Shown: positions 13,420 to 28,000, counted from the first letter of the stretch. The stretch: 64,000 bases of DNA from Xestospongia bergquistia (GCA_963965975.1 OZ014411.1:7627501-7691500), one strand, 5' to 3'. Translations and numbers: made by a program. The notes: generated by a model not told the origin, from the letters alone.

Positions 13420-13824
13420 ATGGACAGTAATAGCGACAACAACGATGATAATATTCAAGGAGTTAATGCAGACGCCAACAATGTACCATCCATAGACTTA
13501 GAGATGGATGGTAGCAATAATAACAACGCTAAAAATCAAGATCATCCTCCATACATTGAAATGATCAAAGAAGCCATCCCTAAATCTGGCTCCAAAAGTC
13601 CTGAAGCAATAGCAAAGTACATCAAAGAGAACTACAGTGTTGATAAGGAGAAACTCAAGTTCAACTTTAACAAGGCATTAAAGTGTGGAGTAAAAGATGG
13701 AACTCTTATCTATAAAAAGGGAGCAGGTGGCTCAGGTGTGTACAAACGTGGAAAGGTTGAAAAGAAGATCGAAAAGCCCGTGAGACACTCTCCAAGACAA
13801 ATAAAGAATATTGTCAAACACTAA
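13420..13824 (+). CDS. Linker-histone (H1/H5 winged-helix) domain protein
   Basis: Single exon, 134 residues. An acidic, Asn-rich N-terminus (about 1-42) is followed by an H15 winged helix (about 43-110). The core signatures are PYIEMIKEAI, SPEAIAKYIKENY, FNKALKCGVKDG and the wing KKGAGGSGVYK. A short basic tail with SPRQ follows. Known H1 globular domains bind the nucleosome dyad. Unlike typical H1, the tail here is short (about 25 residues) and the N-terminus is acidic, so a specialised linker histone or H15-domain regulator is possible. The start ATG follows a long leader with two TATA-like boxes. A second gene of the same kind lies at 60383-60793 on the other strand. Confidence 0.85.
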   Translation: MDSNSDNNDDNIQGVNADANNVPSIDLEMDGSNNNNAKNQDHPPYIEMIKEAIPKSGSKSPEAIAKYIKENYSVDKEKLKFNFNKALKCGVKDGTLIYKKGAGGSGVYKRGKVEKKIEKPVRHSPRQIKNIVKH

Positions 13825-13970
13825 AAAGTGTGCAAAGAGGCTTCAATCTTCAAATATATATTAAATGAATACTTACATTTTAGTTCTTTAATATTATTAT
13901 TATCATTATTTACTTTTTTAACCCAGTGTGTCATCTATGTACATTAGAAAAAAATTAAATCTTTCAAATT

Positions 13971-13976
13971 AATAAA
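13971..13976 (+). other. Polyadenylation signal of linker-histone-like gene
   Basis: AATAAA occurs about 147 bases after the stop. No canonical replication-histone 3' stem-loop was found, which fits a polyadenylated replacement-type message. Confidence 0.45.
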
Positions 13977-14778
13977 ATACTTAATTCCTTTATACTAAGG
14001 GAAGACTAATTTAAAGCACTTGTAATAATAATAAGCATTCTTTAATATGGTTTCTAATTGAATTTTTGACAAACATGCAAGTAAGCAAGTGAATGGTTAG
14101 ATATACTTTGTTGTCCTTTCTAATAGGATAGGCCATAATAAATTAAACTCTCAAAAGAAAATCAGTCTCATTGAAATGGACTCTATTGTATTAAAACTTT
14201 CATTTTTGTAAGACATTTCATATAATTATCGCTAATACAGTATATAAACATGTTCTTAACTTGATTTTCCAGGTATATCATAATATCATTAGTCTATAGA
14301 TAACTAACTCATGTGGCTGGTTTCTGTATTGGTGACTGAATGCTTAATGGCGATAGGTTGCCTTTAACAATCAAATGAGACCAAGAAGAATGGATAAATT
14401 GGCTTTAAATTTCAATTCTTTGTTAAGATGATTAACAAACCATTATCATTAAAAACGTTTGGCATAATTTAAAGTTGTCATGGGATAAGAAAGAAGGAGT
14501 TGAGAGAATGAAATCATGTCATGCTATCTCATTTTTAAAATCACATCTAATATTTATCTATAAAATGGAAATGTGCAAAATCTTCAGCAAGTGGAATGAA
14601 AGCAATAGAATAAATAAGTAACAAATATACTGTACACTTAGTTTGTAAATAAACACTAACTATAATATAGACAAATGTTTACCAGAATGCATTCACTTAT
14701 AATAATGGGCGGTGTCTAGAGTATAATTTAAATCAATATAAGCAGAGACGAGCATAGTTCTTCGTAAGTCGCCAGATC
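13977..14778. other. Intergenic / promoter region of the channel gene
   Basis: No coding signal was recognised. A TATA-like ATATAAG near 14736 lies about 40 bases upstream of the channel gene ATG. Confidence 0.35.
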
Positions 14779-16476
<1,698 letters not shown>

Positions 16477-16861
16477 GTAATGACAATTCACTTTATGCAT
16501 AATATATATTTCTATGAATCTGTGATGCCTATACAACAATATATCCAGACATACATATGTAATGTGTATGTATGCCAGTAATGAGTTCAAAGCACCAAAT
16601 TCATTGAATTATATATTCGTTAGTGGTATTAAGTTGAGCTCAATGTCACTATGTAGTCTTAACCTATAATCTGTTATACCTATACATTTATAAAATTAGT
16701 TACTTGAGTACAAATGTATAGATACTGTGAGGTTTGGATAGATTGATAAATGGATAGATAAACAAAGAATATAAAGGAATCTACAAAAACAGAGTAATGG
16801 ATAAGATAATAATTGTAGTTGTGTCAACACTTCTATTAACAAACAGAAGCCATTCATGCTC

Positions 16862-18320
16862 TTTGTACTAATAGGAGGAAACCAATATTGTTGTGTATTG
16901 TTCTTATTTCATTTACATTATACAATGCATCTTTGTATAGTATGGATGCAGTGTGTACTATAAGTATGATAATATACTCTACACTCTTGAGGGGATGTTT
17001 TATATTTAAAATTTAAAATATAAATGCATTCCTTAGTAAATAATTCAAAACTGACCCATTTCAAACACAAGAAAGCATGTAACAATGTCTATATTGTTAA
17101 TGGTAGACCAGAGAATGCTTAACCTGTCACCTATACTATTAAAATAGAGTGATTATTTTAAGCCATGAATGGTTATAACATGTATGCATTTTATTTTATT
17201 TCTTACACAAAATAAGATGCTTGACCATTCATATAATATAGTTCAATATACTTTGTATGAGTGCACAATATATCAGATATAAAAAGAGTGTGATGTTTAG
17301 ATTGTCTTTTAAAAAAACGCTGTATTATATACATATGAAATAGGTCATATATGACCTATATGAAATAGGTCAGTTTTGAATTATTTACTAAGGAATCCAT
17401 TAATTTTAGTATTTTAAATTTTAAATATAAAACATCCCCTCAAGAGTGTAGAGTATATTATCATACTTATAGTACACATTGCATCCATACTATACAAAGA
17501 TGCATTGTATAATGTAAATGAAATAAGAACAATACACAACAATATTGGTTTCCTCATAGCACAGCCTAATTAGAAATAAAAGTTCTTTTGTGTAACTAAT
17601 GAGAAGTTAAACAGAATCTTCATAGCTCCTGTATGAAGATTCTGTAAGTTTTGTCTATCAGTATATGTCAGATATAAAAGAGTGTCATGTTTACTCCTTT
17701 TCAGTGTCTATTTAAAAAATGCTGTATTATATCACAGTAAATGATTATAAATGTATGTATATCAGATATAAAAAGAGTGGGATGTTTACTACTTTTCAAT
17801 GTCTTTTTAAAAAAATGCTGTATTATATCACAGTAAATGATTATAAATGTATGTAATTAGTAAATATATCACAATTTTTCATGCATGCACAACATGTGTA
17901 TATGAGCATACCCACACATGTATTATGTATATATAAATGAGTACAAGGGTATGGATACATTGACTATTGGATAAATTGATGAATGAATAGATGAACAAAG
18001 AGCATACTAGACAAATCAACAAAAACAGTTAGAGTAATAGACAAGACAACGCATGTAATTAGACAATGATAGCAACATATTTATAAACAAAAGGCATTCA
18101 TACTCTTTCTAATTAGGCTGTGCTATGAGGAAACCAATATTGTTGTGTATTGTTCTTATTTTATTCACATTATACAATGCATCTTTGTATATATAGTATT
18201 GATGCAATGTGTACTCTAAGTATGATAGTATACTCTACACACTTGAGGGGAAGTTTTATATTTAAAATTTAAAAGACTAAATGCATTCCTTAGTAAATAA
18301 TTCAAAACTGACCCATTACA
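16862..18320. repeat. Three-copy fold-back repeat family in the 8.5 kb intron
   Basis: A segment of about 200 bases at 16875-17068 (AGGAAACCAATATTGTTGTG through TTCAAAACTGACCCA) recurs in inverted orientation at about 17370-17560 and again in direct orientation at about 18125-18315. The first two copies can fold into a long hairpin. No transposase is visible, so this is a MITE or fold-back type repeat. Confidence 0.8.
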
Positions 18321-18980
18321 AACACAACAAAGCATGTACCAATGTATATATTGTTAACTAGTAGACCAGAGAATGGTTAACCTGTCACCTATACTATTAA
18401 AATAGAGCAGTTATTTTAACCCATTAATGGTTATAACTTGTATGCATTTTATTTTATTTCTTAGACAAAACAAGATGCTTGACCCTTCATATAATATAGT
18501 TCAATATGCTTTGTATGAGTGCACACTACCAATAACATTCCATTAATGGTTTATATCAACATATATCAGTGTAAAATAAATGTTTATTTTAACCCATTCG
18601 TTTGTTGTCACTTAGTCCTGCCAAATACATTTAAACATGTTGACAACATGCACTATTTTTTAATAGTAATTATTATGGAATTGACATTAATTTCATGTAC
18701 TTCAAAAGCTGACTTCATAGAAAGGACATGTATATGGTATATAGGACAGTCATATTATAAACCCTCACAAACATAGGCTAGGTATCCATGACAGTTCTTT
18801 TGTCTAACTAATAAGAAGTTAACAGAATCTTCATAGCTCCTGTATGACGATTCTGTTAGTTTTGTCTATCAGTATGTCAGATATTAAAAAAAATGGGATG
18901 TTACTACTTTTCAATGTCTTTTTAAATAATGCTGTATTATATACATAGTAAATGATTATAAATGTATGTAATTGGTGAAA
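17258..18980. repeat. Dispersed 80-110 bp repeat interleaved with the fold-back copies
   Basis: A unit beginning CAGATATAAAAAGAG and running to TGCTGTATTATAT(C)ACA occurs near 17275, 17670, 17760 and 18870, with small differences. The unit alternates with the fold-back copies, as if a larger composite unit had been duplicated. Confidence 0.65.
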
Positions 18981-19610
18981 TCAACTTATCAAATTTTCAT
19001 ACACACGTATATGCATAATTATTACTTGTATAAGTTGTCAAGTATCAATATGTATGTTTTCATTTAACCCTTTATTAATGAATGATGCTTATAGTATACT
19101 ATGGAAGTATAGCTATATCATAATAAGTTAATGAGATGAATGGACATCTATATAGATCTATATATTTAATACACTCATCAATGTCTATTATTATTGTGTG
19201 TAAATGCTATTATTGAAATAAGGGTAAGAAAATGAAAGCAATTTTTATTATATTTCCATCTTTCAATGAACCTAATGAAAGGACACAATGTCATGAGATA
19301 ATAATGACTATTGTTATTACTTTTATAAAGCAAGAAAGTTGACAGACTTTACTAAGATAGAAAATCAAATTGCTGTTAAACTCTAACAGGATTCTTTGTG
19401 GCAACAATATTAGGTATCCATAATACGTAATAACCTACTATTATAGTTATTTAGTTGTTAACAGAATTAAATTCAGTTCATAGCACTGCTATACCATTTA
19501 ACTTACAACATGTCACACCAGACAGAACAAAATGTGGTTGTAAATATAACTTAATATAATTATATGAATAAGTTTCTTATAGCTACTCAAAGATCTTCCT
19601 GGGCTTTAAA

Positions 19611-19829
19611 TGTAGAAAAATGACACTTTCTACAGATTGACTTAATGTATTGTATAAGTATTGTTGTGTATGTGTCTTATCATAACCACAAATATTAATT
19701 AACTCTGTGTGTTATTGTAGTGTGTTCTTAGAATGTTCTAGAAGGTTATGGTGTATTATCTTTGCTATATAAGTTTTGATTTGTGTACTCTCTCGCTGCT
19801 CAATCCTTTGATCAGTAAGACTCTCAACA
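19611..19829 (+). repeat. Left (5') copia LTR, 219 bp
   Basis: Begins TGTAGAAAAATGAC and ends CTCAACA, so it has the usual TG...CA ends. It contains a TATA-like CTATATAAG near 19767 that probably drove the element. The primer-binding site follows at 19830. Confidence 0.92.
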
Positions 19830-19846
19830 GGTTATGAGCCCAGCAG

Positions 19847-20945
19847 ATGGCGTCTGAAAATCGTAGTGTTATCGTACCGCTTAACAGCAGTAACTACGCG
19901 ACATGGAAGATTCAATGTTGGATGGCCTTGATAAGAGATGCTGTGTGGAACATTGTAGATGGAACAGAAGTAGCACCTACTGGAAGTGCCGCAACAGCAG
20001 AAGCCCAATCGAAGTTCAAAGCAAGACAGGATCGAGCATTGGCGACAATTCTCCTTTCGATCGAACCGTCATTGTTATACTTACTTGGCGACCCTAAAGA
20101 TCCGACAGAAGTCTGGAAGAAACTAGAGGATCAGTTTCGTAAGAAGTCTTGGGCGAACAAGTTGACGCTAAGACGAAAACTCTATTTGCTGAAGCTTGGA
20201 GAGAAAGACTCTGTCCAGGAACACATTAAGAATATGACCAAGATCTTTGAGCAGCTGTCATTTATAGGAGACACTGTTACTGATAAAGATTGTGTGGTGT
20301 TTTTGCTGGCCAGTCTGCCAGACTCGTACTGATTGTTAGTAATGGCCCTTGAAGCAAATTCTGATGTACCTAAGATGGAAGTAGTCACAGAGAGATTGTT
20401 ACATGAAGAGCAGAAACAGAAAAGGGAGATAGAAACTCATAGTGACACCTTACTAATGACAAGATCAGACCCCAAACGTGGAAAAGGACCGAAATGTTTT
20501 CGTTGTAAAAGATTTGGTCACATTCAGAGAAATTGCCCCGACTTACGTTACCAAGAAGAGAGAGTTAAACCAGAGAAAAGATATACGAAACCTAAAGTGA
20601 CAAAGAGAAGAGATGAGCGGGTGCATGTTACGTCACAGACAGGGAGGTCTCGTAATCGTGACGATGAAGACAGTGACATTGGTCTAATAGTTACACACGT
20701 TTTATCAGTAGGAAAGTCATGTGACTCAATTGGTACCTGGGTCATTGATTGGGGAGCCACCTGCCACATTTGCTGTGATATCAATCAGTTTGTAACGATA
20801 AACTCCCTACCTGAGTCAGTGAATATCACACTTGGAGATGGTCATAAGTTAACAGCAACAAAACAAGGTGATGTTGTAATTTTTGTTGGGACCAAGAAGG
20901 GAAGAGAGAGGAGATTTGTGTACTTTTTGTCCCAGAGTTGTCCTT
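19847..20945 (+). pseudogene. Copia gag and protease, disrupted
   Basis: The frame opens with a Gag region (LNSSNYATWKIQCW; UBN2-like) and meets an in-frame TGA at 20330-20332, then continues in the same frame. A CCHC zinc knuckle (CFRCKRFGHIQRNC) and the start of an aspartic protease follow. The catalytic DSGA triad region reads DWGA, so the protease active-site serine is replaced. The frame is lost near 20945, where integrase continues in another frame. Confidence 0.85.
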
Positions 20946-21990
20946 TAATTTGTTTAGTGTACCAAAGGCGACTGAAAGAGAAGCCTCCATTATCTTTGAA
21001 GATACGAAATGTCGCATTTTTATTAACAAGACAGATCTCATCGCAGAAGGTACCAAGAAAGGAAAACTCTATCACCTGATGTACCGAGCAAGCACGTTAC
21101 ATACTTCAGAAGAAAGTATCAATACATCAGTGACTGAGGATATATGGCACCGACGTTATAAGCACCTAAATTCGAAATACTTGAAGCTATTAGTACGGAA
21201 AAGGCTAGTGATTGGTTTAAATTACGATTGTTTAAAGGATATGAAGCTTTGTGAATCCTGCGTTAAAGGAAAGCTTCACAGAAATACCTTCACTAGCAGT
21301 GAAAGATACACAAGGAAACCACTCGAGTTAGTCCATACTGATGTTTGTGGAAAATTGGAAGCGAGTTCACTGAGTGGTGGTCAGTACTTCCTCACGTTTA
21401 TTGATGATTATTCTCGTTATATTTGGATTTACATACTAAAACACAAGAGCGAAGTGTTCACTCGTTTCAAGGAGTGGAAAGCCATGGTTGAGAAATCTAC
21501 TGGTCACGATTTAATTTCCATTCGAAGTGATAATGGTGGTGAGTATTTATCATCAGAGTTTCAAAGTTACCTCAAAGTAGAAGGAATCAAACATGAAAGA
21601 ACTGTACCTAAAAATCCCGAGCAAAACGGTATAGCAGAGAGGTTGAATCGAACTCTCGTTGAGTCTGTTTGTTCTATTTGGCCGATGCAACATTACCCAA
21701 GGAGTTTTGGGCTGAAGCCCTATCAACCGCTACCTATCTACGAAACCGAAGTCCAACCAAGGCTCTAGACGGTCTGACACCATACGAAGTACTTAAAAGG
21801 AAAAAAACCCTGTGTTGATCATCTTAGAATTTTTGGATGTGTCGCTCATGCACACGTACCTAGTGATGAGAGGAGAAAGTAGGATCCTAAGTCTAAACGT
21901 TGTATTCTACTCGGCTATGGTACAGATGTTAAGGGGTACCGTCTATATGATGTTGAACGACGGAGAGTATTTTATAGCAGAGATGTAGTT
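20938..21990 (+). pseudogene. Copia integrase, frameshifted
   Basis: A GAG-pre-integrase zinc site (WHRRYKHLN with CESC) is followed by an rve core with HTDVCG, DDYSRY, SDNGGEY and EQNGIAE, which supply the expected acidic catalytic positions. The frame breaks near 21680, where the remainder runs on in other frames. An acidic linker is open at 22012-22215. Confidence 0.85.
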
Positions 21991-22011
21991 TTTGACGAAT
22001 CGAAGGTTGGA

Positions 22012-23850
22012 ATGAATAAAGAGAACAAGAAAGACATTTCTGAACACCAGGTAGAATTTTCAAGTGAATCTAACGATACCAGCAGATCAGATATTGATGA
22101 GTATGATACACCTCCTAACGAAGTACAGGAAGAAACGAATAATGAAGAATTAAATAATGAAGATAATGAAGATAATGCACCACAGATCACAAGATCTGAA
22201 CGAGAGAGAAGATAACCTGACTATTATGGAGTATGGGTAAACTCTGTAGAAGAAGTGCAAGAACCGAATACGTTTGAGGAAGCTATCACAAGTCCACATA
22301 AAGATAAATGGATAACTGCTATGCAAGAAGAGATGCACTCCTTAAGTGAAAATGAAGTATGGGACTTGGTAGAACCTCTTAATGACAAACACATTGTTGG
22401 AAGTAAATGGGTCTACAAGAAGAAAATTGGAGAGAATGGATTGATTGAACGATACAAGGCCAGATTAGTGGCACAAGGTTTCTCACAGAAATAAGGTCAG
22501 GACTACGAAGAGACCTTTAGTCCTCTTGTTCGATTTGAGTCGATTGTTCGATGTTCGATTTATCGCAATATCCGCTCAAGAGAAACTAAAAATACATCAA
22601 ATGGACATAACTACTGCACTTTTAAATGGAGAACTTGAGGAGGAGGTCTACATGAGACAACCGGAAGGTTTTGAATTGAAAGGTCAAGTGAATCTTGTGT
22701 GCAAATTGAAACGTAGTATTTATGGTTTACGTCAGTCTCCACGTTGTTGGAATGTTGCACTTGACAAGAAACTACAAGAAACGGGATTCAATCAAATACC
22801 TAGTGACCCTTGTGTATATGTGAGTTCAGAAGGAGAGAAAGTCTTTATTGCCATTTATGTAGATGATATTTTGTTAGTAGGAAAGAGTCTGAAGCAAATA
22901 GAGAAAGTTAAGAAGATGCTGGGTGTACATTTCAAGGTCAAGGATATGGGAGAGTTAACTTACTTCCTGGGAGTAAAAGTTATTCAACATGAAGATGGTT
23001 CAATATGGATTGGACAACCACTGTACACAGAAGAGCTACTCAAGAAATTTAATATGGATCAAGCCAAAGAAATGCCAACACCTGTCAATACTGGACAGAA
23101 GTTAGTTCAAGCTAATGAAGATTCTGAGTTGGTGGAAGTTAATCTTTACCAATCAGCAGTTGGTTGTCTACTCTATTTAGCTACACGTACTAGGCCAGAT
23201 ATTGCCTATGCCGTAGAAAACCAATCTAAATTCTGCACCAAACCCACCAAGGAACATTGGACAGCTGTTAAAAGAGTAATGAGATACCTTAAAGGTACCA
23301 TTGGATATGGACTCTTATACAGTAATGAATGTAATAGTGAATGTGTTGGTTACTCAGATGCCGACTGGGCAGGAGACTTAACAGATTATAAGTCAACATC
23401 AGGATATGTCTTTACATTTGGAGGTGCAGCTGTCAGTTGGAAAAGCAAAAAACAAGAATCAGTAGCTCTATCCACCACTAAAGCGGAGTACATGGCTCTA
23501 TCAATGGCAGCTCAAGAAGCAACCTGGATGAGAAGATTGTTATCTGATTTACGTTACACCCCCTCCCATCCAACAGTAATATATGAAAATAATCAATCTA
23601 CAATTAGCATGACTAAGAATCCGACTTTTCATAGAAGAACCAAGCACATAGTATTAAGTACCAATTTGTAAGGGAGCAAGTTAAGAACGAATTTATCAAG
23701 ATTATGTATTGCCCATCTGAAGAAATGATCGCTGATATATTTACCAAGGGACTAAGTAAAGAAAAATTTTGGAAGTTTCGTAGCATGATGGGAATTAAAA
23801 ACGAACTCATCGGTTATAAAGAAGAAAAGGACACATCAATCTGTAAGAAG
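22012..23850 (+). pseudogene. Copia reverse transcriptase and RNase H, frameshifted
   Basis: An acidic linker leads into the RT N-terminus (GSKWVYKKK, ARLVAQGFSQK). A stop at 22492-22494 and a frame change near 22526 follow. The rest keeps the catalytic YVDD box, the copia RNase H signature (SDADWAGD; SVALSTTKAEYMA) and a terminal HRRTKHI motif, after which the frame is lost near 23671. The catalytic boxes are retained, but the chain is broken in at least two places. Confidence 0.88.
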
Positions 23851-23860
23851 TGAGAAGTAG

Positions 23861-24107
23861 TGTAGAAAAATGACACTTTCTACAGATTGACTTAATGTAT
23901 TGTATAAGTATTGTTGTGTATGTGTCTTATCATAACCACAAATATTAATTAACTCTGTGTGTTATTGTAGTGTGTTCTTAGAATGTTCTAGAAGGTTCTG
24001 GTGTATTATCTTTGCTATAAAAGTTTTGATTTGTGTACTCTCTCGCTGCTCAATCCTTTGAATTGTTAATATTATACTTATTTGAATCTTCAGTAAGACT
24101 CTCAACA
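23861..24107 (+). repeat. Right (3') copia LTR, 247 bp
   Basis: Same as the left LTR except for an extra 28 bases between CTTTGA and TCAGTAAG, plus TATAAAAG in place of TATATAAG and GTTCTGG in place of GTTATGG. Confidence 0.92.
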
Positions 24108-24112
24108 TTAAA

Positions 24113-25013
24113 TATGTCTGTTAGATATTTAGTTACAGTGTTTATTTGTCCAGCAGTAAACAATAGTTTTTATGTATAATCGGTTCCCACCCCCAAATAA
24201 ATCCTAAACATAAACTATACACACAGCTTTCAGCTATATGAATAAACACTTCGATATAGAAGATTAGTATTAAATTTTTATTGTAAGCCACATGGAACAA
24301 ATAGTGGATATCAATGGAGATAAAACAGTCACTGACATATTCATCAGCATATCTTTTGCATTTAAATCCGCTGTGTTTTTCACATTTTGTCAGGTGTTTA
24401 GATGTACTCAAATATTGTAATTTATAATTTATTTTACAAAATTATTTATTTTTCCATCTTAGTCCAGCATCTACTTAATCTCACTTTTTTAATTTTAAGG
24501 ATTCTAAAATACTTTATTTTTTTCTATGTCAAGCTAGTAATTTCTTATGCCATGCACATTTTAATCATTATAACTATGCATGATCCAACTATCAACACTA
24601 CAACTCTAATTGTAAATTTTAGTTGCTAAACTTCTTTTAAAGAAGAACAAATATAACATGAGCAATTTTACAGTTGTGTAAATTAAATAAGTTATTACTC
24701 TTTAAAAAAATATATTTCATTTTAGGCTACATATTGAGAATTTAACTATTTGCTAATGATCTGGCTAAAGCAAAAGTTGATGCCTTCTTTTTAACTTTTG
24801 TCATGTCATGCAACTTCAAAAGCTTTAATGCCAACAGACCAACCTTTTAATTAAAAATAATAACTATCAACTTAGAGCAACATTTCAATTGAAATGTTTC
24901 ATTTGTATATGACCACTGGAAATGTTTGGTTTGTACATTTTGTACTGATTGATTTTTATACATAATTATAATGCTAGAATTTCTTCTGCTTCAATTAAGT
25001 TATAACACCATAG
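24113..25013 (+). other. 3' part of the 8.5 kb channel-gene intron
   Basis: AT-rich, with no coding signal recognised. It ends at a CCATAG acceptor before the exon at 25014. Confidence 0.5.
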
Positions 25014-28000
25014 ATACCAATTTGAAATGGCTGCTATTGCATCAGTCTTTGTAACAAAATTAGCAACTTCAAAAGCTTTAATACCAAATGTAATCAAAGT
25101 AAGTCATTCATTCTCTTTATTTGCATATATATATATAATTATATATAATATAATAAAATAGGGAGGCAGCGTAGTGAGAATTCATAATACAAAATTCAAC
25201 AGGTTTGTTGCTGGAAACTATGATAAAGGTAAGGGAAATATTGAGTGTTATGACATGCAAGTCTTAATATTACTCAAAATGTAAATAAAGTTTTAAAAAA
25301 GTACATATAATGCTTTATTGAGTATATTGGTACCAGTGACCACATTTTCCTTTAGATGGTATTTATCATGTCATAAGTCTACTCTAGTTACATTTAAAGC
25401 AATTATGAACACACTTTATGCTATATTATAATTTTGCTTGATGTTACGTTCAGTAACCTTTAATTTGATAGTGGAGGCAAAGAAGAAGAAAAATGCTCTA
25501 CCTTTGTCAGGTGACTGTTGGTGGCAGATAGAGAGAGTAGCATGCTTTGATGACAACCAAGTAGATCTGAACTGCTATTATGGTATGCATGTTTATTTAA
25601 AGACATCACCTTTTAAAGCATTGTAATATTAACAGTAGCTATATATTATTTGTTGACATAAAGAATGAACTCATAAAATGTGTGCTTAGGTGATCCTATT
25701 TGCCCTCAAAAGGCAGTATATATCAAACACATGCCTTCTCAAAAGTATTTAACGGTAAAGAAAAATGGTCAAGACTTATCGTTAAAGGTAATAGATGTAT
25801 TGCTCTATTGATTTAACTTATTTATAGTTACAACCGCTGCAAGTGGCTAAATGTCAAAATGAAGATACAGAGTTCTATATTACCGATGCAGAATGGCAAG
25901 ACATAGTAATTAATCCATACTTTAGTTATCATAATATGTATATTAATTCATACAGTTGTAACTGCCTGCTAGTTCTTAGAATTAATATGTTTTTGTGTTG
26001 TATAAAAAATTTAATAACTGTTTTCCTAAGGAGTACATAATGAAAGGGAGTGAGGTGAGAATTGTACACTCTGATGAGAATCATGACCATAAATACCTCT
26101 CAATGCTAAGTTAGTGTTCTTGAAGTGACCAAAAATAATTTATTTATCATTTAGGTCATTATGAGAGTGGTAACAAGGAACTTCATGTGAGTTTATAATA
26201 TTGCACATGTGAGGACATGTTGTATGTGTGAGTGGCTGTGCATAACCATGTTTGTTTGTATGTACTAGACTGATAGTGTTTGCTGAGATTACACTTTTAG
26301 AATTGAGCTACTATCGAAAATTAGCTGCTAGCTTCATAAAATAGAAATAACACTCGCATACATATGCCTGAATTTTGTTGCTCGAGTAAGCTGCGTTTAA
26401 ATAATTTAATTGGCTGCACAATACTTAAACGTTTTCAAAAATTGTAATTTCTTGCTACTATTTTTGGATATCTAGTAATTTCCTCAACAACAGGAGGTAT
26501 GCTAAACATATGCATCTACAATTTTTTGAAGCATATTTGTGGTTGATGAGCAGAGCTTCTCTTTTTACTAATATCATATGTATAGCAATTTGGATTCAGT
26601 TTATAGTAGGGATTTTCTACTTTAATACTTTATCATTGATCTCTTGGCTATATAGAATCAGCATGCCCTATGAACATATATTGACAATAACATATATGAC
26701 AGTTATGAAGTACGAAAGATTTTTTAACTATTTCTTACAGATATGTCTTCAGGATGAAGATTTCTGTGTTGACCATCAATGTTTTAGAATTGATGAAGTT
26801 AGTGGCTCAAAAATAGACTGTTGAAATTCATAATTTTTTAGGTTAAATCTATTAATGTTCATGAAATGTACAAAGTGTTAGGGCTTGTGTCTTTATTGAA
26901 GGACAAAATTCATGTAAGTTTTTATTATCAACAAATATTTTTAAAAAAAAGGTAAATAGAGCATTTCTGAATGTCAACAGGAAGATAGCATTTGTGTACA
27001 TGATCATGATTGTCAAGATTTTGCAAATATCTTGAAAAATTTGTCACAAAAGATTAAAAATTGTTCAAAAACTTTAATCAAAATGCTAAGAACATCAATG
27101 GTGAGTTTACTATATAGTTTATCAAGCACAGAATCATCACTTAAAGCAGGTAATTGACACAATGATCGACTTTCTTCATAAGTCTTCGAACGAAAACTAT
27201 CAATGTACTATTTGCAATAAAGACCTGTGCCAAGAAGTATCATGTGTGTTGTTATCTATAGCACACAGTCCAAGTCATAAAACTCGCAAATATTTTAATG
27301 ATAAAATATTTTTGGACATTTTCTACAAATTGGTAAACATTTAAAAATTAAAAATATTAATAACAATTTTATAATATTTTGTAGCTGGGTTCAGACAAAG
27401 GAGTTGAAGATGTGTTAATTGAATTAATAATTAATGAACGGTCAGGATATACATCTATACTATACTCTTTGAAAATAAACAGCAAGCACTTGAATATTCT
27501 TTTAATTAATTGATTTTTATAACAAGATGTTCTTTTTTATAACTATAGTGACATTGGAGAATCAGTAAAAATAGAATTAAAAAAAGAAGATTCAATCTTA
27601 CTGAAATTCATAAAAGAAAATAATGTGAGTTTGAAATAATATGTCTATATATGTATATATAGAATGTATTGCCTTGTATATTCTTAATAGATGATTGTAA
27701 TGTCAAATGCTTGCATTACAATAATGTTTCCTTTGATTATTGTTTTAAAGAATAGTAACACTTTTACATTATCATATATTATTTTTTTAAGGATGCTGTC
27801 TCTATTAACATGTTAAGTGCTCTTTGTTTTCCTGGAGGATATCCCATTAAGTCTTTTCAAGGTATAGCCATAATAAGCTAACTCTCATTAATAAAATATT
27901 GTTCCTACTTGACTTCTTATAACCACTAGATATGGTACGAAAATGTATTGTTAATTCTGAAAAGGTGACATATTTAATATCTAATTTATCATGTCTTTCA

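Larger units (their letters stand above)
19606..24112 (+). mobile_element. Decayed Ty1/copia LTR retrotransposon in a channel-gene intron
   Basis: The element spans 19611-24107 and is flanked by TTAAA target duplications at 19606-19610 and 24108-24112. It has two LTRs, a primer-binding site (GGTTATGAGCCCAGC) just inside the left LTR and a purine-rich tract before the right LTR. The internal order is gag, protease, integrase, reverse transcriptase, RNase H; integrase before RT defines the copia group. Several stops and frameshifts mean this copy cannot encode an intact polyprotein. It lies in the same orientation as the host gene. The LTRs differ by a 28 bp indel and at least two substitutions, so it is not a very recent insertion. 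Confidence 0.95.

Noticed and set aside
13805-13835. Small stem (ACACT / AGTGT, AAAA loop) at the stop of the linker-histone-like gene as a histone mRNA 3' stem-loop
   Set aside because: It is 5 bp rather than 6, lacks the conserved stem and loop bases, overlaps the stop codon, and a normal AATAAA follows.
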